DNA of 64,000 nt from Chondrosia reniformis (GCA_947172415.1 OX359198.1:713401-777400); one strand, 5' to 3'; numbered from the stretch's first letter, positions 25,806-38,641 are shown. Program-made: numbers and translations. The notes: generated by a model from the letters alone, not told the origin.

Positions 25806-27320
25806 ATGTATACGTTCATCTCATATCTTCTCATTTTGTGTTTTTGAGTATATAATAATGGTAATACTAGGCCCCATATGTGTGTATGCATCTATCATTT
25901 CGGCTCTTTTCTCTTCAGCTGCAACACTATTTCGACTTGTCGGCAAAACAATTAAGTGAAATTTAAGTAAAATAAAACATTTTATATAGAAGTAGGTCAA
26001 TGTTGTAACAATGAATAGCACATCTGGAACAAGTATAAATCTCTATTTAATGAGATATATACTACAACATTAACATATTTATTATGGGAGTATATATTTA
26101 TTAACATATTAACATATTAACAAGGTATATGTTCACCCTTGATACTGTTGTTATTTGTAAAGAGGTTTAGTAAAGATTTTATCCAAAATCATGAAAGAGG
26201 AATAGTTATACAGGAAATTGATTTTGAACCAAAAATACTATCAATTTCAGTAATCATCGTATTTACTAAATGTTTTAGCATCTGATGTATATACAGACCA
26301 GTATTTCATAAGTCTGATAAACAATGTACTATATATATAATATATATATAGCTCACATTGTCAAGTATATATATATATATATGACATACACTTCTGTATT
26401 TGGGCACACCATTCCTACATACTTCAGCTTAGTGCGCCCAAACACAGAAGTGTATGGTTAAGTTACTTAAATTTCAGTATACGTATATGCAACTTCTGTA
26501 TGATTAGCCTTATCATATAATCACTGTCTTGTTTTAACACTCTTTGTAGATGTATTAGTGCACACTGCCATTCCTACTTCTAACATCATTTTTGTAAATG
26601 TTTTTTATTTACTTGTTTTTTTTTATATGGTCCACATACTTGTACTTTTGATATATACACAGTAACTAAATACATATAATATGAAGTAGGAAGTTCAAAA
26701 AATCATATACAGACTGTTATATATATTATTCATTTGCATGCTTTGACTGTATGTATAATGTACACGTTCATCTCAAAACTCATTTTGTATTTTGAGTATA
26801 TATATATATTAATGGTAATACTAGGCCCCATATGTGTGTATGCATCTACGTATGTTATAGAGATGGCTTTTTTGACTCTTTTCTCTTCAGCTGCAACATT
26901 ATTTCAACTTGTCGGCAAAAAAATATCAACAAAAAAGTGAAATTTAAGTAAAATAAAACATTTTTATATAGAGGTAGGGATGGTCAGTGTTGTAACAATG
27001 AATAGCATCTCTTAGTCTATTTAATGAGATATACTACAATGTTAACATTCATGTTTCATGATAAAATTAACAAGGTATATATATTATATTATATTACGTG
27101 CTCTGTTCATCCTTCTTGATACTGTTGTTATTTGTAAAGAGATTTAGTAAAGATTTTATCTAAAAACATGAAAGAGGAATATAATATATTTGAAACAAAA
27201 AATATTATCAATTTCAGTAATCATCGTATTTACTAAATTTTTTTAGCATCTGATGCATACAGACCTGTATTACATAAGTCTGATGTACTTTATATATACG
27301 TATATAGCTGACAAGTATAC
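25806..27320 (+). repeat. Direct duplication of ~550 bp (two copies)
   Basis: 25805-26350 and 26755-27320 are diverged direct copies, recognised by ACTAGGCCCCATATGTGTGT, TCTTTTCTCTTCAGCTGCAA, AAATTTAAGTAAAATAAAAC and GTTGTTATTTGTAAAGAG in the same order. No gene is seen in either; the stretch between them includes a foldback at 26385-26456. Confidence 0.7.
26385..26456 (+). repeat. 72-nt foldback hairpin
   Basis: A 21-nt arm CATACACTTCTGTATTTGGG... at 26385-26405 is matched by its reverse complement at 26436-26456 with one mismatch, around a 30-nt loop. The size resembles a microRNA precursor, but related sequence with CACTTCTGTATTTG occurs near 22830 and 38270, so a foldback repeat is equally possible. 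Confidence 0.6.
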
Positions 27321-27469
27321 ATATATGACCAAATGTATAGCTGCTGGTTTCATCGATCTTTATAATACCTTTGTAGAGGAAAGGTGTTGTTAAATGATAA
27401 CAATAGTTTGTGATCAAAAGGAGCCACGTACGTATATGGTTCATCTTTATTCCTCTTTAGTATATCTTT

Positions 27470-27700
27470 ACAGTGCATGATTTGAAAGTGTTTAGAAAGT
27501 ATATAAATATATATATATATATTATATACCTAATGTGATGGCAACAGGGATATAAATGTATATATATAATACCTTAATGGTATGTGAATTAGCTATGGTA
27601 TTTTGCTAGTGAAAGGACAGTTCTTTTCAGCTAATCTAAGTGATTTCTATGGTGATCCTGGGAATCACAAGTGGTGAGGGAGACAAGAAGAATGTATATC
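27470..27700 (+). pseudogene. 5' relic of a seven-membrane-segment gene (copy F)
   Basis: Upstream DNA and the signal-peptide region match copy C (33905-34135): AAGTGTTTAGAAAGTATATA, GCTATGGTATTTTGCTAGTG and then codons for ISMVILGITSGEGDKK. After GDKK the similarity stops and no ectodomain or membrane exon follows before copy B. It is the remnant of a sixth family member. Confidence 0.65.
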
Positions 27701-28131
27701 CCTATCTTGTTATTATTGACAATGCATTATCAATCAGATGCATGGTAACAGGTTTTCAATCCCATCTTATATATATGTATATACCAGTACAAGGTACGTA
27801 CCTATTAGGAATGCATGCATGAAAAGAAATATATGGATATTTAGAAATAAAAATTAAAACTAAGGTTCACTGAACTATATATACAACTACATATACCATT
27901 TATATCAAAAGGAAATTAATAGTTAAATCATAATATTTTATGTAAACATATTTTAGTATGAATTTTGGAATTGAAAGAAATATTGAAATAACATTGCATG
28001 TATATATGTCTATATGTATATTGATACATACATATAAGTGTATGTGCATATCTATGAATATCATTATTTAAGGGTTATATAGAGGATAGAGGGAGCCCCA
28101 TTGCAAGAAAGTACATGTATTTTGTTTGGGG

Positions 28132-29950
28132 ATGGGTATATATATCATGATGAAAACTTTTAGATCTATTCATTGGATGATAATAATCTCCATAGCGATA
28201 AGATTCACAAGTGGAGAGGGAGACAAGAAGGAGTGTGTGGAGAGTTTTGAAGAGTTGATTCAAGTTCTCAGTAATGAAAGCAGCTACTATGGAATGTATG
28301 ATTACTTTGGACATCCACTTGACATTAATCAACTCAATGGTACTGGATCATATGAAAGAATTAGAGTATTCCACTTTCATATGATAAATATAACCAACCA
28401 GAATGAGCCAAACTCGTCAAAGAACACTTTTAAGTGCTGCCAGTGGAACAGGGAGGAATGCTCTGTCTATGTGTGGTATTCAAATTTTTTTTACCTATTC
28501 TTTCCTCCTATTTGGTTACGTGCACTGAACATTCACTTTTATCCTCGTTCTAAGTGTTTGATTATACCAACCTTATGTGATCAAAGAATATTACAAGGTT
28601 TTGGAATTGTGAGTTGTAAACCATAGCATTCTAATCCACATTGCCACCAAAGGATTATACAAAAAAGGGGGGCTGTGCGTGCATGAATTAACTCGTAATC
28701 ATTTTCAATATTCTATTCAATTAAAAAAATCTACAAGCAGTCACCCAATGAAATCCAGTGGCTCAGTACATGGGTCTATATACGTAGTTCAATCTAAATC
28801 CTTCTTCATAATATTATATACATATTTTGGTTAAACATATGTATACTATATGTATGCGTGTATATATTCTGTATATACGTATGTTGACTTGGTACTTTGT
28901 TGTAATCAGAAGTGATTATATATGTTCTTTTAGAAACCAGGATACTTGAAAACTGAAATCTTCTTTAATTATCGGCCAATGAACATTTGGTTTTCAACCA
29001 TACCTAGAATTATAATTCAGAGGTTAGATAACTCAGCCATCATACATTCTGCAAATGGAATTTTTCCAGAAAGATGGACCAGCTTATTTCTTTCAAATTT
29101 AGTTGTTTTGGGACTAGTAATTCTTGGAAGTGTGTTCACAATGAAATTATTTCTTGAATGTGATGAGAAACTTCAAATGTTAATCTTTGGGAGTTCAAAT
29201 AAGAGATTAACAGAATTTAAAATCATTGGATGGTCTATCTATATAATATTAATGGGAATTGAATTCTTTCTCAATATAAGAAGTATCCATCTTCTATTGT
29301 CACATGAAGAATATTATCCAGAGTACTTTCTACCTGATCCAGTAATAAGTCTCATTGTTAAACTTCTAATGATTGTCATCCATGTTTGTGAATATCCAGT
29401 CATCTATAGCAGAGTACACAAATGTCTATCAACTGATCACCAACGATTGCAGCCCTCAAAGTGGAAGGAGGTGATCAGAAGCCATGCAATAGCCATTGGG
29501 TGGGCAGGTCCACTTTATTTTCTCCAATATGCTATAGTAAATGTTGTAAACATTGTAATATTATTTTTCAACTCCCCACTTATTACCTTGTTAAATATTA
29601 TGTATTACGGTCTGTTATTAGCAATAACAGTTACAATTCTTCATGAGCTATATCTGATGTTGAGGCATCCTCGGAATTGCTGCATTTGCAAGAATCACGT
29701 AACAATCCTCATCTGTCTTGCATTGTATTTTATAACATTTGGAGTGACATTTTATATTTACCCAATATTATCATATTACAACGAACACTCTCCACTGTTG
29801 ACTGGAAATAAAGTGACTCAATATGTGATATCATCTGTTTGCGTAGCTCTCCTTGGATATTTTGGAAGGAAGGTTGCAAAAGGGACAATTAAAGGAATGG
29901 AAAGCCAAAAAAACAATGTGAAAGAAGATGTACAAATGTTATCTTTTTGA
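28132..29950 (+). CDS. Seven-membrane-segment receptor-like protein, copy B (intact)
   Basis: Exons 28132-28608 and 28934-29950, phase 0, about 497 residues. The start is the first in-frame ATG (28132); the ATG at 28147-28152 would give an equally good signal peptide. Ectodomain: KKECVESFEELIQVLSNES, then KCCQW, EECSVYVWY, SKC and TLCDQ, with glycosylation sites NITN and NSSK. Estimated membrane segments at residues 209-232, 256-273, 295-316, 351-371, 375-398, 415-438 and 453-470, with basic inner loops (VHKCLSTDHQRLQPSKWK; MLRHPRNCCICKNH) and a short C-terminal tail ending VQMLSF. It is in subfamily B/C/E, whose membrane part is clearly similar to but well diverged from copies A and D. The function is unknown; topology suggests a receptor or transporter. 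Confidence 0.8.
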
Positions 29951-30400
29951 GTGTAAACTAATTATAACTCACATATGTGTATACATTCACAACTTATTAG
30001 CTTGAAGGAGTATTATGTTGAAAGAGTGCAAAGTAGCTATATAACTGATGATATATAGTAATAGTGAATTTATCCTCGGCATGGATCAGTCTCTTTATCC
30101 ACATAGACTATATATTTAAGACGACATATTCTCGCAGTAAAGTCAGGGGACTTCCCTATAAGCTTCCTATATAGGCATGATTACAAAACTTTTCTTTATT
30201 GACGTGTTTATTATATGTACCATGATAAAATTCAATCATTACTTATTAAAAAGTAAACTGTACAAGCACTGTAAAATAATAAACAATTGAAAACCAGCAA
30301 ATACACCTTTATGTACATGCAAAAATAATCAAAAAATATACAAGAGTTTACGAGTCCATTAATAGCTGCAACAAAATGCTCTTTTGAATTAAAGCTTTAC
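29951..30400. other. AT-rich spacer, nothing recognised
   Basis: 3' flank of copy B; an AATAAA lies near 30284. No other feature is seen. Confidence 0.5.
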
Positions 30401-31170
30401 TGTTACTGCACTTCTTTTCGCGTCACCCAGGGCACACCACGAGGAGGTAGAAGTACTTCGTGCCCCAAAAGGCCTCCGGTTTCTCAACTCTGTTTGACAC
30501 TTCCACTACTTGCGTCGTAAGAGAAGTTGCTCGGGAACGGTCCGGCGTACCTGACCGACCTGTGACCAGTTACTAGTCCTGCACTGCCTCACGCTACGGA
30601 CAGAACAAGCCCGACCCTGGCGGACCACAAACTCCCACCAATGAGAATCATCATGTGCACACAACGCAGCTTGAGAGCACTGTACACAGACTTTAGCTCA
30701 TTGGGATCGGCCAGGTTGCTTTAGAGTAGGGACCCATCGATGAACTACAAGAAAAGAATTAGAGAATATATAATTACCAGCATATGGACATAAACATTGA
30801 GCACACATGCGCATGTAAAATTCCAAATGCAAATGCAAATGTCTTCCAAACCAACCTGATGTGGCAGCCTACAATAGCTTCCTGACCGACTACGTAGTGG
30901 CACTGGACCACACCAACCTCCAGGTACGGGTCGTATAGCAAGAATCCGCAAGTGCCAATTTAACACACAAGCAGGATTAATAGTGAGATACATCTCCAGG
31001 CACTAACCCATAGGTAGAGAGACCACCCCACTATACGAACACCGATGACCCTTCGGATAGGCATGTACCATGACTCGTGCTCCAAGCATGGTTTTCGCAT
31101 CGATCCACACCAAAGTAGACCTCCAGAGTTGATAGCCCGGAGGCCAAAGACTGAAAATATTTTCAACTAT
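30400..31170. other. GC-richer island with broken coding-like stretches
   Basis: About 750 bp of much higher GC content than the flanks. On the plus strand several open stretches look protein-like but sit in different frames separated by stops, for example PPMRIIMCTQRSLRALYTDF near 30640-30700 and AAYNSFLTDYVVALDHTNLQ ending at a CAG/GTACGG donor-like site near 30921. The minus strand also has open stretches. I recognise no family. It could be a decayed gene, a retroelement fragment, or exons of an unmodelled gene. Confidence 0.3.
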
Positions 31171-31736
31171 TTATAAGAAATTGTCGGCGGGAAGCATCGT
31201 GAACTTGGCGGAAAATTGTGGAACCAAACTTTGTTGTTTGTTTTCGAGATCATGTTCGGGAACAATAGACAACATGTACGAGAACAATAGATGACATGTA
31301 GTACATGACCCGGCCTATTTAGCAAGTTATTATTTGCTTTTGAGTTTAGACTCGAAAACATGCAAATTATAGCATGTCCAGTGTTTAATTAATAATCAAG
31401 CTATCAATATCTCTTAATGAACCTCTAATTGTTTCAGCAGTAATAATTTCTATTTTAAATTGTTTCATTCATTCTAAACACATGCATAACCTCTTGCGAG
31501 CGCATGAATTGACATGCATGTTTCATGTACAGCACAAAGTATGGATTTGCGTGATTGTAATTTGTGCGCATCTTCGGCTGACATGAGGTTTAGATTATAA
31601 CCTATTTTGAGTTTCTTATATTTAAAAATGATATATATGTAGATAGTCTACATTAATGCTGTTAACCTTACACTATAATGCGTAAATGTCTATGTCAATG
31701 CAAACTCGAAGTGTTCTAGTCAATTTTGAATCCAAA

Positions 31737-32191
31737 ATGGCCGTTGTTACAACAGACGCTCATGATCAATTCCCTAGTTTGATGAACTCTGGCGTTGTAC
31801 ATGCCCCTAACTACACTGATTGGTAGGTTATCATGTTTAAGGATTCAGACAAACTATATAAATATATATAAAATAACCCAACATGGAGTTATTTGACCAT
31901 ATATACTTTAATAAGTTTAAAGTTTGTTTTCCTCTAAGTTACAATGTTAAGTATCGCACATTAATCTGTAAGAATACTTACTTGTGAGATTATTCAAATA
32001 CTAATTTGAACTTCAAGTCTATATACACTTGTACATTTTGTTTTCACAAGGCAGAAGAATTGTCATGGAAATCGAATGTTGGTTACCTAGCAACATGTCC
32101 AATTAAGAAACAAGAAGGAGAATCAATTAAAGATTTAAGCTTAACCCATTTAGAGAGAGAGAAGATAGTGAAAGAAACTATTGGATCATGA
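31737..32191 (+). CDS. Possible small gene, model uncertain
   Basis: An ATG at 31737 opens 28 codons (MAVVTTDAHDQFPSLMNSG...) to a good donor TG/GTAGGT at 31823. A second open stretch from about 32050 to a stop at 32191 (ELSWKSNVGYLATCPIKKQE...) follows an ACAAG acceptor, but the two do not join in the same frame with the sites I can see, so an exon is missing or one of the pieces is not coding. No family recognised. Confidence 0.3.
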
Positions 32192-32199
32192 GAATCAGA

Positions 32200-34056
32200 A
32201 GTGAGTATATATAACAACTGTAAACTGCATCTGTTCAATGGGACTACCATATTTAGCATGTCTACCAGTCCCTAGACTACCATAGTTCAGTTGGGGGATC
32301 TAGGTGGAACTCTTAAATCAGGAACCTATTTAGCTAGGAAATATAGGGAACTCTTTGTAATTTAGTCAGGTTATCCAGCATTTAAAGATGTAGTACAGCA
32401 TTTAATACAGGCTTATCAATATAAATGGCTATGAAACCCTTTGAGCAAGTTTATTAGTTGGTAGGTAAATTGTGTAAAACTGTTTAGAAAGTTGTAGCTA
32501 CTTAGATAATCTATTTGTTTTACTCTTTTTTAATATCCATGGTAACTAGATTGAGGAATTCTTCAAATGAACTCGTCCAATGGGTATACCTGATTTGGGG
32601 TCCATTGCAGCTCCTAGTAGCTATGGTTACACTCATTTGGGGAAGTGGTTACAGTGCTGGCCCTTCTTTGGTGTATAAATAAAGGTGTTTACGTTGTACC
32701 TCTTGTTTGCTTCTATTTAGCATACATGCCTTCATTTCCATTTATTTCATAGAAAGGTCTCCATGACAACCAGGTGCAGTTCCCTGGCAACCATTCAATT
32801 GGAAATAATTGTTCATGTACTTGTCTCTTACTGGTAGAACAAACTTTACACATGTAAGTCAAGTGGCATCTTTACCTATAGTCAGCTAATCCAAATTGAG
32901 ACCAGGCAGTTTCTCCAAAGTCATTATTTATGGATGTACATGAAAGAAACATTAATTTGTTGTATTTGATGACGTAATATGTTTGCTATACTACATGTGC
33001 ATGTCTTTTAATAGGACTTACTTGTCTGTGACTGGTGTAAGGTAGAGAATTACTTTGTTAAATCATTAAATTATCATGGACACATTTTCTTTCTATCTGT
33101 TTCACTGTAACACCACTTGACAGTGGTTGATGTAATAACATGTTTTGGCAGGATTTGTGTCTATGAACATGAATAACAACTTCTAGAAAAACTTGTTTCA
33201 TTTAGTATCATATATACGTACATCGTGACGTCGACTTACCACTACATATATGTACAGGAAGATTAACTAGTCAGTACTTGTAGTTCAGTTGGGAGTATAC
33301 AGTTTGTATGTACGTATATGGTTAACTCCTTTACTCTAAACACACAAGTATATACAGAAACAGTTTTGTCTGAAACTAGAACACTGACTGTTATTAATAT
33401 GAAGAATTAATAATATGAAGTTTTACTTTTCTTATAAACTCCTCAACTGAGCTTAGCATAAACAAGCACTTGCACACTTATACGTAATGTACGTATAACA
33501 TTGGGAAATATAAAAATGTTACTTTAATTAAGTGAAAGTGATTTACTGAAAGTTTTGGGTGAAACTGCAAAACACCACAACATGTATATATGTATTATAG
33601 TTATAAAATCAATATTTTTACTGCCATATGTTAGTTGCCATATGTTAGTTGGGATCACGAACTTGGTTTGTATTATAATCTGAATTTATAAACATTACAT
33701 TCCATCATTATGTGAGCATGATTAAATTTGTAAATTTTCCTATGTATGGAATGGTGAGCATCATTCGTATTGTTATTATTATTATTATAATAATAACCAC
33801 AGTTTTTGGATTTTAATGAATCGTCAATTATAGAACATACGTATACGTATAATAAATATAAATGTAAGATACAAAATACTTGCAGTATAGAACATTCTAT
33901 AGCTTTACAGTGCATGATTTTGAAAGTGTTTAGAAAGTATATAAATATTAAATATACGTATATACGTATATATAATACCAATGTGATGAAAACGGGGATA
34001 TAAATGTATATACCTGGTACGTGAATTAGTTATGGTATTTTGCTAGTGAAAGGATA
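32200..34056. other. AT-rich intergenic DNA
   Basis: No convincing gene. A short open stretch at 32611-32688 after a CAG acceptor-like site ends at a TAA overlapping an AATAAA and might be a last exon, but nothing upstream joins it. From about 33900 the sequence matches that before the relic at 27470. Confidence 0.4.
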
Positions 34057-36013
34057 ATGATTAAAAAATCTAGTTCTTTTCAGCTAATCAAAGTGATTTC
34101 TATGGTGATCCTGCTGGGATTCACAAGTGGAGAGGGAGACAAGAAGGAGTGTGTGGAGAGTTTTGAAGAGTTGATTCAAGTTCTCAGTAATGAAAGCAGC
34201 TATTATGGAATGTATGATTACTTTGGACATCCACTTGACATTAATCAACTCAATGGTACTGGATCAAATGAAATTATTAGAGTATTCCACTTTCATATGA
34301 TAAATATAACCAACCAGAATGAGCCAAACTCCTCAAAGAACACTTTTAAGTGCTGCCAGTGGAACAGTGAGGGATGCTCTGTCTATGTGTGGTATTCAAG
34401 TTTTGGTTACTTATTTGTTTCTCCTGGGTTGTTTCTTGCAATGAACAGTAGCTATTTTCTTCATTCTAAGTGTTTAGAGATGCCAACTGTGTGTGATCCA
34501 GGAATACTCAATTACTTTGGAAATACTGTGAGTTTTATGGATTCTGAAAACATTCTCATTAAATATTGAATATTACAAACTACAGTTATTAATGCAGTCA
34601 GAAACATGACATTGATATGAAGAACAGTATATGTGTGTATGTATATATAAATAGGTTCAATCTTTCATGCTGAGTTTATTAGTAGCTATACACTAGCCAA
34701 AACTTAGTAACAGATTTCAGATATTTTGACCCAATCAAGTGCTACATATATCAGTGAAAAAAGGGACTTACAATGATGACAAAGCAGACTCATAAAAATA
34801 TATATACATGGAGGAAAAGAGAAAACTCAATACTTATATACTTTAATAGTATACAATCTTAAGAGATGTAATCTTAATTATAGAACTCAATTACATTTTA
34901 ACAAAGCAGTGAAGTAATTGATCATGAGTTGGGGGTGGTAGATTCAAATTTTTTAACTCAATTATTTGTTTTATATATGTTTACATATTTTATTGTAATT
35001 GTTTTTTTCTCATATACGTATATAGCCCCAAAGTGACTTAAAAACTGAAATCTTCTTTGAATATCAACCAATATGGTATGCAAACATACCCAAAATTATC
35101 TTTTCTTCTTACCAACCCATACAAACTTCTTATGGGACATTTCCAGGAAGATGGACTATCTTATTTCTGTCAAATTTAGTTGTTTTGGGACTAGTAATTC
35201 TTGGAAGTGTGTTCACAATGAAATTATTCCTTGAATGTGACAAGAAGCTTCAAATGTTAATCTTTGGGAGTTCAAATAAGAGATTAACAGAATTTAAAAT
35301 TATTGGATGGTCTATCTATATATTATTAATGGGAATTGAATTCTTTCTCAATATAAGAAGCATCCATCTTCTATTGTCACATGAAGAATATTATCCAGAG
35401 TACTTTCTACCTGATCCAGTAATAAGTCTCATTGGTCATTCATGTTTGTGAATATCCAGTCATCCATAGCAGAGTACACAAATGTCTATCAACTGATTAC
35501 CAACGATTGCAGCCCTCAAAGTGGAAGGAGGTGATCAGAAGCCATGCAATAGCCATTGGGTGGGCTGGTCCACTCTATTGTCTCCAATATGCTATAGTAA
35601 ATGTTGTAAACATTGTAATATTATTTGTGAATTCTCCTCTGTATACATTGGGATATGCCTTGCACAACCTTCTGTTAATATCAATAACAGTAACAATTCT
35701 TCATGAGCTATATCTGATGTTGAGACACCCTCGGAATTGTTGCATTTGCAAGAATCACGTAATGATCCTCATCTGTTTTGCATTGCTTTCTATATCATAT
35801 GGAGTGACATATGGTATAGGTCCAATATTATCATATTACAACGAACACTCTCCACTATTGACGGGAAATAAAGTGACTCAATATGTTATATCATCTGTTT
35901 GTATTGCTCTCCTTGGATATTTTGGAAGGAAGATTGTAAAAGGGACAATTGAAGGAATGGAAAGTCAAAGAATCAATAATATGCAAGAAGATGTACAAAT
36001 GTTATCTTTTTGA
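34057..36013 (+). pseudogene. Seven-membrane-segment gene, copy C (frameshifted)
   Basis: Exon 1 (34057-34527) is open and codes for a signal peptide (LIKVISMVILLGFTSG) and the cysteine-containing ectodomain. Exon 2 (35026-36013) is homologous to copy B throughout but has lost 17 bp at about 35434, inside the third membrane segment: the B sequence ATTGTTAAACTTCTAATG... is reduced to ATTGGTCAT. This shifts the frame to a stop at 35451. The rest of the exon remains open in the shifted frame to 36013, so the lesion is recent. Its 3' half is the closest match to copy E. It would make at most a protein with two to three membrane segments. Confidence 0.75.
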
Positions 36014-36132
36014 GTGTGACCTTTATACAGTATATATACTATGTATTATTATTATTATTTATATATGTACCTACAATTGAAAGTGCAATTTTAAGAACAA
36101 ATGCCATCATGCATGAATAGTGAATATGTATG

Positions 36133-36499
36133 TTATGTTTTGGAGGGTTGGGAAGGGAATCTGGATATGCAAATGGAGGCATTGGTTCCTCCAAAGCCGT
36201 ATGAATTAGTAAGAGCCATTCTGTTGTCACTGTCCAATAATACTGACTTTGGGGAGACAATATTCAAAGAAAATTCTCTAGTTTGTGTTGTGAAGTTTAT
36301 AGTTGGAGGAATTATTCCCTCATGGACGGCCAGCACAGTAAAAATGGCTTCCAAAGAGCCGGCTGCTCCAAGCAAGTGGCCTGTAGATCCCTTAGTACTT
36401 GTGATAGGGAGGCTGAGGGCATTTTCCTTGAAGAGGGTCTTTATGGCTTGACTTTCAATTCTGTCCCCGAGAGGTTGCGTGAGCATTTATGTGGCCTAC
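36133..36499 (-). pseudogene. Broken copy of the OXSM last exon
   Basis: Close copy of the exon at 42822-42448 including its acceptor, but 8 bp are missing just after the codons for HINAHAT, so the frame breaks within the catalytic-histidine motif; the rest stays open to the same stop. No other OXSM exon accompanies it. It marks the right end of the duplicated segment. Confidence 0.85.
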
Positions 36500-36509
36500 C
36501 TGCACAATA

Positions 36510-36744
36510 TAAATTAAGATTGCTGCATGGAGCTATAATACCTATACAATATAAATTATATATTAATACAACTATATGGAGCTAGTACCTGCACTATATA
36601 AATTATACAATATTAATATAATTTATATTGTGCAGGAATTATAGCTAGCTGTATTAATAATAAAAATTATATATGAATACAACTACGTATATGGAGCTAG
36701 TACCTGCACAATATGAATTATTACAGCTTAGTTAGTATATTAGT
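36510..36744. other. AT-rich spacer
   Basis: Contains repeated CCTGCACAATATAAATTA-like phrases that resemble the OXSM intron beside exon 6; nothing else seen. Confidence 0.5.
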
Positions 36745-37622
36745 ACAGTTATATGTAGAGAGATAGCTACATAGAGTAATGGTCACTGTAGAGAGGTAGC
36801 TACATAGAGTAATGGTCACTGTAGAGAGGTAGCTACATATGGTCACTGTAGAGAGGTAGCTACATAGAGTAATGGTCACTGTAGAGAGGTAGCTACATAG
36901 AGTAATGGTCACTGTAGAGAGGTAGCTACATATGGTCACTGTAGAGAGGTAGCTACATAGAGTAATGGTCACTGTAGAGAGGTAGCTACATAGAGTAATG
37001 GTCACTGTAGAGAGGTAGCTACATATGGTCACTGTAGAGAGGTAGCTACATAGAGTAATGGTCACTGTAGAGAGGTAGCTACATAGCGTAATGGTCACTG
37101 TAGAGAGGTAGCTACATAGAGTAACGGTCACCGTAGAGAGGTAGCTACATAGAGTAATGGTCACTGTAGAGAGGTAGTTACATAGAGTAATGGTCACTGT
37201 AGAGAGGTAGCTACATAGAGTAATGGTCACTGTAGAGAGGTAGCTACATATGGTCACTGTAGAGAGGTAGCTACATAGAGTAATGGTCACTGTAGAGAGG
37301 TAGCTACATAGAATAATGGTCACTGTAGAGAGGTAGCTACATATGGTCACTGTAGAGAGGTAGCTACATATGGTCACTGTAGAGAGGTAGCTACATAGAG
37401 TAACGGTCACTGTAGAGAGGTAGCTACATAGAATAATGGTCACTGTAGAGAGGTAGCTACATAGAGTAATGGTCACTGTAGAGAGGTAGCTACATAGAGT
37501 AATGGTCACTGTAGAGAGGTAGCTACATAGAGTAACGGTCACTGTAGAGAGGTAGCTCCATAGAGTAACGGTCACTGTAGAGAGGTAGCTACATAGAGTA
37601 ATGGTCACTGTAGAGAGGTAGC
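36745..37622 (+). repeat. 33-bp minisatellite, expanded copy
   Basis: Nearly 30 copies of TAGAGTAATGGTCACTGTAG plus AGAGGTAGCTACA, some shortened by loss of the GAGTAATG part. The same repeat, with only eight copies, lies in OXSM intron 5 (42912-43185). It abuts the third NUDT16 last exon at the duplication joint. Confidence 0.95.
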
Positions 37623-37648
37623 TCCCACTCCCTCCCCCTCCCCCTCAG

Positions 37649-37861
37649 GTATTTGGTATCGTTCGAGTTCCCTTATATACTCTTCCAAATGGTCTGGGAT
37701 TGCCAGCATTTTTGAAGAACCAATTCATTGGCAATTCAAAATCCCAATTACTATGGTTACTGGAGGCTAGAAACCTATTAAGCAAGGATGAAATTAAGCA
37801 AGCTTTAGAATTAGGAAATAAAATCTCCACTCTAGTCACTGCAGAAGAAATTGACTATTAA
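37649..37861 (+). CDS. NUDT16: Third copy of NUDT16 last exon (4c)
   Basis: Almost identical to the exon at 22233-22445, including its pyrimidine tract, acceptor and the ...TAEEIDY end, but about 16 kb away and preceded directly by the 33-bp minisatellite. It was carried here by the segmental duplication. It is open and spliceable in principle; use by the NUDT16 transcript seems unlikely at this distance. Confidence 0.5.
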   Translation, partial: VFGIVRVPLYTLPNGLGLPAFLKNQFIGNSKSQLLWLLEARNLLSKDEIKQALELGNKISTLVTAEEIDY

Positions 37862-38641
37862 AGGGAGACAAATCTGCTAGAAAATTTAATTGTTTAATAA
37901 TTTGGATTATATAGAGCTCTATTGGTACATATATATTTTGTTATCATACAGTTACATATACGTATATATATCCTAATATATTGTGTATTCATTAATTGGA
38001 TATGTATGATCCATGAATAGTGTACGCAGATAAACTGCAATAAAAATGCCTACAGCTGTTAAACTATATTAAAGTGAATAACATTCAAAACCTAAAGTTA
38101 TAGAAGTAGCGCTATATATATATAGGGATGGCAGTGCTTGCAACAGTGACTATACCGCATCTGAGAAAAGTAACGAAACGAAACAATTAATTATCATGTA
38201 ATAAGGCTAAACATTCAAATGGCATACTGAAATTTAAGTGACTTAACTTACAGTACACATCACTTCTGTATTTGCAAACATGCTGAATTAGTATATATTC
38301 AGTGTACATTTGGCTCAATATGGACATACATATATAGTCATTAGTATTGCAAGTACGTGTAGTTACAGAATATATGTATGTACGTATTAATTATAACCTC
38401 TAATGACTTGATCCATATATACGTATATGAATAAATACAATGTAATAATTTTATACATATAGAGATTATACAATAGGCCAGGGTAACTCATAATACACAC
38501 AAACTAGAGATTTTAAATGATATATATAATGTAGTGCATTCAGGTATATATATACGTATACTGTCACTATGTACTGTATATATACACACCAAATATTAAT
38601 GTTTTCAAAGTTAAACTTTATTGATTTTGAGTTCAGTCCAT

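Noticed and set aside
36721-37608. 295-codon frame of a 9-11 residue repeat
   Set aside because: Translation of the 33-bp minisatellite, which also lies inside an OXSM intron.
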